From Tetrahymena thermophila SB210 (Eukaryota; Ciliophora; Oligohymenophorea; Hymenostomatida; Tetrahymenidae), in NCBI RefSeq assembly GCF_000189635.1, contig NW_002476484.1, forward strand, positions 310,001 through 374,000: a DNA stretch of 64,000 nucleotides, in the 5' to 3' direction. Position 1 is the first letter of the stretch. Each line of letters opens with the position of its first letter. The notes beneath the pieces are model-generated. The model saw only the letters and a list, made by a program, of their open reading frames with translations, had not been told where the DNA came from and made no database searches. A program made the position numbers and the translations under genes. Shown here one piece after another: positions 58,843 to 64,000 of the stretch.

Positions 58843-60258
58843 ATGGCTGAAAATAAAAATTTATTTAAATCAGTTTAAAAGTTTAATTCTGAGTTAACTC
58901 CTGATTGTGCTAAATTTTGTCCTATAAAAGGTTTCGAATCTTACCTTGTTATAGCATATTATGAACTTAGGGATCAAAAAGTTTACGGACGTCTTGAATT
59001 ATATTAAGTAGAATAAAAGTATAATTTAATATTTTTAATTATTATTATTATATAATCTTTATTTTCAGTAAGCTAGTGATAAAAGACATAGTAGAGAGTG
59101 CTGGAGTTTTAGATTTTTAATGGTTTTATTAAAAGATAGATAATACTGTGTTCTTAAGCACAGCTTGTAGCGATTCTTTTGTCAGAATTTATTCTTTAAA
59201 AGAATGTAATTTTTTACCATTTTAATAAAAATGAATCTTGTAATTTATATTTTAAGAAAAAGAAGAATCAAATATTAAATTGCATAAAGAAAGAGAAATA
59301 TAAACTGAAGAAGGACATAAATGCCTGTATATAGATGTTAATATAACGTATGAATGAATGCCTTTAAATATCTGGGTCTTAATCTTTTTATTTTAACAAA
59401 AACTAGCCTCCCACAAATAAGAATAGTCACCTCTACTGATTAAGAGAGTGTTTTTATTATTGATTTAGCATAAAATCTAGGTAATTAAAATTAGATTTGT
59501 TTATTTCTAATAGGAATAAAAAACATTTCTTTAAATTAGAACCTTTGAAAGAAATTACTAAGGTATCTAAGCATCAATTTTCTGTGTGGGCTTGTGGAAT
59601 TAGTAAAGAAGATTAAAATATTTTTTTGAGTGGAGGAGATGACTAAAAGTTAATACTCTATGACACAAGAGTACCTGATTTTTAAGTTATGATGAATAAA
59701 AGGTTCAAAAAAATTTAATTATTTAAAATGAAGGTTTTAATTAAATATATTAAAAAAATAATAAAGATCTCATGAAATGGGAATATGCACAATCAATTTT
59801 GACCCCTTAAATTCGAACTAATTTTTTACTGGATGGTATTTATTTGTTTATGCTTTTTATTTTACATTAAGAAGTCAATCATATTATTTAATAATAGCTA
59901 TGATGAGCATTTAAGGCTATGGGATGTGAGAAACATTTAAAAAGAAATATTTGCTTCCAAAAGAGAGGGAGGTGTTTGGAGAGCTATTTGGAAACCTTAA
60001 AGCTCTACTCAAGCACTTCTTGGAGTTTACTGTTAACATTATTTTGAAATTGTTGACTTAAATGGCAACAGTAAAATAAATGAAATTTAAAATCATATTT
60101 TTTATGACTCTCTATTAAAAGAAACAGTAGAACAATAAGAGAAATTAGAGGGACACACTTCTTTAGCTTATTCTTGTGATTGGAGCCAGGACACCAAGAA
60201 CATAATTACTTGTTCATTTTATGATAAAATAGTGCAATTGTGGTCATTAACAGAATGA
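58843..60258 (+). CDS. DPH7: DPH7-like WD-repeat diphthine methylesterase
   Basis: Start ATG 58843 (MAENKNLFKSVQKFNSELTP), stop TGA 60256; about six exons (first 58843-59018, second from 59069). DPH7/WDR85 removes the methyl ester from methylated diphthine on elongation factor 2, an obligatory late step before amidation to diphthamide in the cytosol. WD-repeat landmarks read PDCAKFCPIKGFESYLVIAY, VLDFQWFYQKIDNTVFLSTA, FSVWACGISKEDQNIFLSGG, then DDQKLILYDTRV, ATINFDP-like ICTINFDPLN and FFTGSYDEHLRLWDVRN. The diagnostic GGVWRAIWKP follows, then LAYSCDWSQDTKNIITCSFY before DKIVQLWSLTE. The 'H-x-MG' (FHEMGICTI), SYDEH and GGVWR motifs are specific to this family among WD proteins. It is shorter than animal DPH7 but covers the propeller. 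The gene stands alone here, without other diphthamide genes nearby. Confidence 0.86.
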
Positions 60259-61660
60259 AAAATAAATATATAAATTTATTTTATACAAAATAATTTTATT
60301 CAATCTATATTTTTTATCAAGTTAAGCTATTTTACAAAATAACATAAAGAAAATATAAAATACTTATTTTGATCTATTTAAATATTAAATTATAATTTTA
60401 CTAAACAAACAATAAATTGCCAACATTAAAATAAAAACTTTAAATTATATTTTAAAAAATGAAAATAAATATTTACTTCCAAATCAATATTGATTTCATA
60501 AAACATAAAAGTATTGTGGAGGGAGGTTGGTTGATTCATGGGATTTCCAATACTTTTGAAAATTTTTAAAGATAATATCATCTAGATTTTTAAAATATAA
60601 TCTTGAAATAAATTATTTAAAACCTCCCTTTTCAGCCAAGCCACATTAATACTCAAAGTTAAAAAAAAGAATTATTAGATTTTAATGATTTATTATTTAT
60701 AAAGATTAATTACATTTTACAGAGATAAATTTAAATAAAGATCATATTGCATAATACTGTGTTTATTTAGAATTGAATAACTATTAATTTAAGTATTTCA
60801 CCTACTTACTTAATTTATAACTATTAAGTTTGGTGTTATTTATATATAAAGTATTAGATGAGTTTTACTAAATCAGTTCCTAAGATATTTATAATAGATA
60901 ATTTAGTTGATAAAATATGTGAGATTTTAACTATAAGAAAATTTAGATGAAGCATTAAAATTGTACATAAAAGGAGCATCTAAATATATTTAATTATTTT
61001 GGTTAAGATAATCAATTAGAAAACACAGCTATTAATTGAATTAATTAATTAATAAATTAATTTTATGCTAAATGTTATGCTATAGTATTAGAATATTTAC
61101 TTTTCTAGAGTATATTTATAGTGATAGTTTGGTTATATATATATAGAAAAAAGAATGAATGCATGAAAGAGTAGCTTTCTTTGGAATTAATTTGATATAT
61201 TTTTAATATGTTGGTTATTTATTTATTTATTTTTTAGCAGTTTAGTAAGAGCATAAATAAACTGTAAGAAGAGAGAATAAATATTCTTTAATCTAAGTTT
61301 ATCATCCTCTAACTTTGTTTGATTTTTATATATATTTTATAGGTGATTTATTTATTTATTAATATATTTTATTTGGTTAATTAATTTACTAATTAATTAG
61401 TAAATCACTCAGTTGAAAAATTTGATAAAATATTTGGTTTTTTAATTATAAATATCATTCTATTTTATATGGCTAAAATTTTAATTATTAATTAATTGCC
61501 TTTAGTTAGTTGCTATTTATTTCACCACTAATGACAATTTTTTAATTATTTTGGTTGTTATTTTTTATTGAAATTATTTTTAGTGCAGTCTTTCTTACTT
61601 TTTTTCTATTTATTTATCTATCTATCGCTTTCAGCCTATTTATTTTTAAAATTTTAGCTT
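60259..61660. other. intergenic spacer between convergent genes
   Basis: AT-rich, except for G-rich TGGAGGGAGGTTGGTTG at about 60516-60533 and the partly complementary ACCTCCCTTTTCAGCCAAGC at about 60622-60641. No gene could be supported. Confidence 0.45.
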
Positions 61661-63689
61661 TCAACATATTTAGTAGTACTATAGATTCTATATTTGAAAA
61701 ACAGGGTGCTTTAGAAATTATTGTAAAGTGCACTTTTCTTCTTATTGTTCTTACTATTCAATAAATCTATTCAATTCGCTTTTTATTTCGTAGCTCAATC
61801 CTATTATTTAATTATTCAATTATTTATTTGTTTGGTTATTTTAATTAATTTTGAAAAGTTAGTTTATGAAAATAAATTTTATTTATTTATTTACCTTCTG
61901 AGACTTCTTTGAGAGTTTATATAATCTATTCACAAAACTTTTTTGATGTTTCTATTTACATAAATTTGGAAGACTTATAGCTTTGGCTTTTAGTCATATG
62001 CTTAAAGACTTCAAAACCTAGTTTTATTTATCCATTCGCTGTCCAGCAAAGATGTTCAGCTATGTTAAAGAATAATGAATGATATTAATATTCAAAGAAA
62101 ATCAATTAGTGAATGAATGATATAAAACTTACCTTTTATTTCAAGTTAAATAACTTTGTTTTCGAGAATTTATAATAGAAAATCACAAATTTTTTTAATG
62201 CTTGCAATAATTAGCTAAAAATTTGTATTGATTGGATATTCTAAATGGAAGCTTTCAAATTATTCTGTCTATTTTTTTATAATGGGAATTATTAAATAAA
62301 TTAAATTAATTGCTATTCTATGCCAAGCTTTTTTGGAATTATTTATTAATTAATTAATTAATTGTTTAGAGGTTGGGAGAAAAGTGAATTTTAAAATAAA
62401 AATTATTGCTAGAATGAGCGAAATGCATAATTTTATTTGAAATAAATAAAATTTAAAAATAAATAAATAATTTACAATTAAGAAAATATAATTGTCTTCT
62501 TCTATAGTGTATTTGTGTTGGAGAACGCAGTCACTTTGGTTGAACTGTTGATAGTTATGTATCAAATCTATGTTTTCTTTTTATTTTTCAAATATAAATA
62601 ATGAAATATAAATCAGCTAGCGCACTTTTTTCATTAATTTTCTTGCGAAATTTCTATATTCACACAATTACAAATTTGTCTAAATGAAAAAATGGATGAA
62701 ATAACAGAAAAATTAAAAAGTAAGGATTTAATGAATTTTAATAAATGAATCTAATCAGTTAACTACCTTGCGAACTTTCTAATTAAAGAATGTTATATTA
62801 TTCACTATCTTATTGCATGTAGCATCTGTATTTTTTGTACATAGCATGGTTTTTTTGCCTTCTTTTTACTTTATTCTAAATATTATTTTGTATAAGATTA
62901 AATTCTATTTTTGGATTCTAAATATTAATAATTAATTTTTATAAGCTTGAAAGAGCTAAGCAAAATTTTTAAATTAAGATATTTTGTTACTGAATAAATT
63001 ATTAAATTTTGGCAAATACTTATACATCGATTAAAATAATTAATTAATCAATCAATGAATTCAATTTTCAAAGGTGGAAATGAGTATTTCAAAAATTAAT
63101 AGAATAACGCCTTACAAAATTAAAGATTGGTAAAAATTTATTTATTTATTTATTGCAAACATCTCTTATTATATTTTAGTAAATTTACCTGTTCAATAAT
63201 GACAAAATCATTCCCAATTTAATATTGTTTCGTCAACGACATTATAGGAGACGAAATGCTGCGCTAGGAATAAGATGAATTGTAGCTTGTTGGACTTTCT
63301 TGCAGCATGGAATTTGAATTTATTTAATCGTTTTCAATGTCAAAATCAATTGGAGCAGTGCTTTTTTCTTCTTATTCGTCATCTTCGTCCTCTTCGCTTT
63401 CTCTGCAAGCATAGTACTGAGTGCTGTCTGGACTCATAATTTGGTCAGAATTTATTGTTTTAGTGTCAGCAAGGTTTATATTTTTTTGGAGTTATTTCAC
63501 ACTCAACTATGACAATATTTGTTTGTCTTTTGGTGAAAATTCGCTTGTTTTAAGCTAATCAGACAATTTTCCAGTTTTAAGTATATCACAAAAATTTGAA
63601 TTTTATTAAAAGCAAGAATAAAACTCAAACATTCCCATATTATTATAATTATTTTCATTGTGTTTTTGTGGCAATGGCTCTTATTCCAT
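61661..63689 (-). CDS. diverged protein with faint kinase resemblance
   Basis: Start taken at ATG 63689 (MEQEPLPQKHNENNYNNMGM), since an A10 run lies just upstream; ATG 63749 is an alternative. The first exon (to about 63188) is Ser/Asn-rich with an acidic patch (ESEEDEDDEQEEK) and ends KQYQIGNDFVIIEQ before GTAAAT. Later exon-like pieces are RRQKNHAMYKKYRCYMQQD (about 62830), NYQQFNQSDCVLQHKYTIEE (about 62530) and SYKSSKFMQIETSKKFCEQI (about 61970). The last two exons join in phase 1 across intron 61805-61894. The final exon reads GLSYEIKSELNRFIEQQEQQ then FLKHPVFQIQNLQYYQIC, ending at TGA 61663-61661. The order hints at a WEE1-like kinase (IIEQ before a glycine loop; TIEEDNYIFLI; TANGQIKLG; LKHPVF). 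No glycine loop, HRD or DFG was found, so it may be a pseudokinase, a decaying gene or something else. Confidence 0.45.
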
Positions 63690-64000
63690 CTCGATACTGT
63701 TTTCTTCTTTTTTTTTTAAAATGTTAAATGAATACAAAATCGATCTCATGTTTAAATTTCAAAGGCATATAATTGGATTATAAAGAAGTTCATTTTTTAT
63801 CATTCTATTAAAAATTTATATCATAAAATCTTCCCAAATTAATGTAAAACTAGAACATTTAGTTATTTTAAATTAATTTTCATGCCTTTATAAAAATAAT
63901 AATTAATGGCAGGACTTGTTACACTTAAGTGCATCCAATTAATTATTTAATGATTTATATGTAAAATATTTGCAACAAACGCATTTTTAAACGCAAAAGA
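63690..64000. other. right-edge spacer
   Basis: AT-rich upstream flank of the last gene, including a TTTTTTTTTT tract (minus-strand A10) just before its start. Nothing else is recognisable. Confidence 0.45.

Noticed and set aside
61555-61764. Plus-strand hydrophobic 69-codon frame
   Set aside because: The minus strand carries the last exon of the right-hand gene, joined in phase; the plus frame is its shadow.
1-64000. Mobile elements, virus-derived sequences, CRISPR arrays, bacterial-type operons
   Set aside because: No reverse transcriptase, transposase, integrase, capsid-like or long terminal repeat signal was seen; gene structure and code are those of ciliate host genes throughout.

Overview
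The window looks like macronuclear-type DNA of a Tetrahymena-like ciliate. It is very AT-rich. Open frames run long only if TAA and TAG are read as glutamine and TGA is the sole stop. Introns are short, AT-rich and bounded by GT...AG. Under the standard code almost every gene appears broken, so the annotation below uses the ciliate code. No telomeric repeat, rRNA gene, complete tRNA, transposon, virus-like element or CRISPR array was seen, so this reads as an internal chromosome segment of ordinary host genes.

Layout. 1-25.9 kb is almost entirely minus strand: an unrecognised Gln/Asn-rich protein cut by the left edge; a possibly myristoylated EF-hand protein; a ~6 kb coiled-coil gene; a leucine-rich-repeat gene with about one repeat per exon; an XRN-family 5'-3' exonuclease homologue whose catalytic acidic residues are mostly gone; and an AGC kinase with an N-terminal PH/myosin-tail-like domain. 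28.6-32.7 kb holds three small spliced genes: a twin-CX9C, NDUFB7-like mitochondrial protein (+), a SAP30-like Sin3/HDAC subunit (-) and a Tctex-type dynein light chain (-). 35.4-40 kb (+) has an intronless GPI-anchored cysteine-rich surface protein, a decayed copy of its 3' end, and RER1. 41.7-45.5 kb (-) has a Dbp5/DDX19-like DEAD-box helicase and a C3HC zinc-finger (NIPA/ZC3HC1/Rsm1-like) protein. 47.7-60.3 kb (+) has a CaMK-like kinase with a long Gln/Asn-rich tail, an acidic Gln-rich disordered protein, a helical orphan and the DPH7 WD-repeat protein of diphthamide synthesis. 61.7-63.7 kb (-) is a diverged gene with faint kinase resemblance.

The genes are unrelated housekeeping, signalling and cilium-associated functions. 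No operon or defence-type cluster is present. The Dbp5-like and C3HC genes are neighbours and both families have nuclear-pore links in other eukaryotes, but that may be chance. Three intergenic spaces carry unrelated degenerate tandem duplications (units about 136, 325-335 and 400-450 bp). The most interesting single object is the XRN-fold protein that seems to have lost its nuclease site. Two genes (near 1060 and in the dynein light chain near 32160) show a one-base frame break at a homopolymer, which may be sequence error. Exon limits were read by eye. Where exact joins are given they keep the frame; elsewhere the outer limits are firmer than the internal ones.
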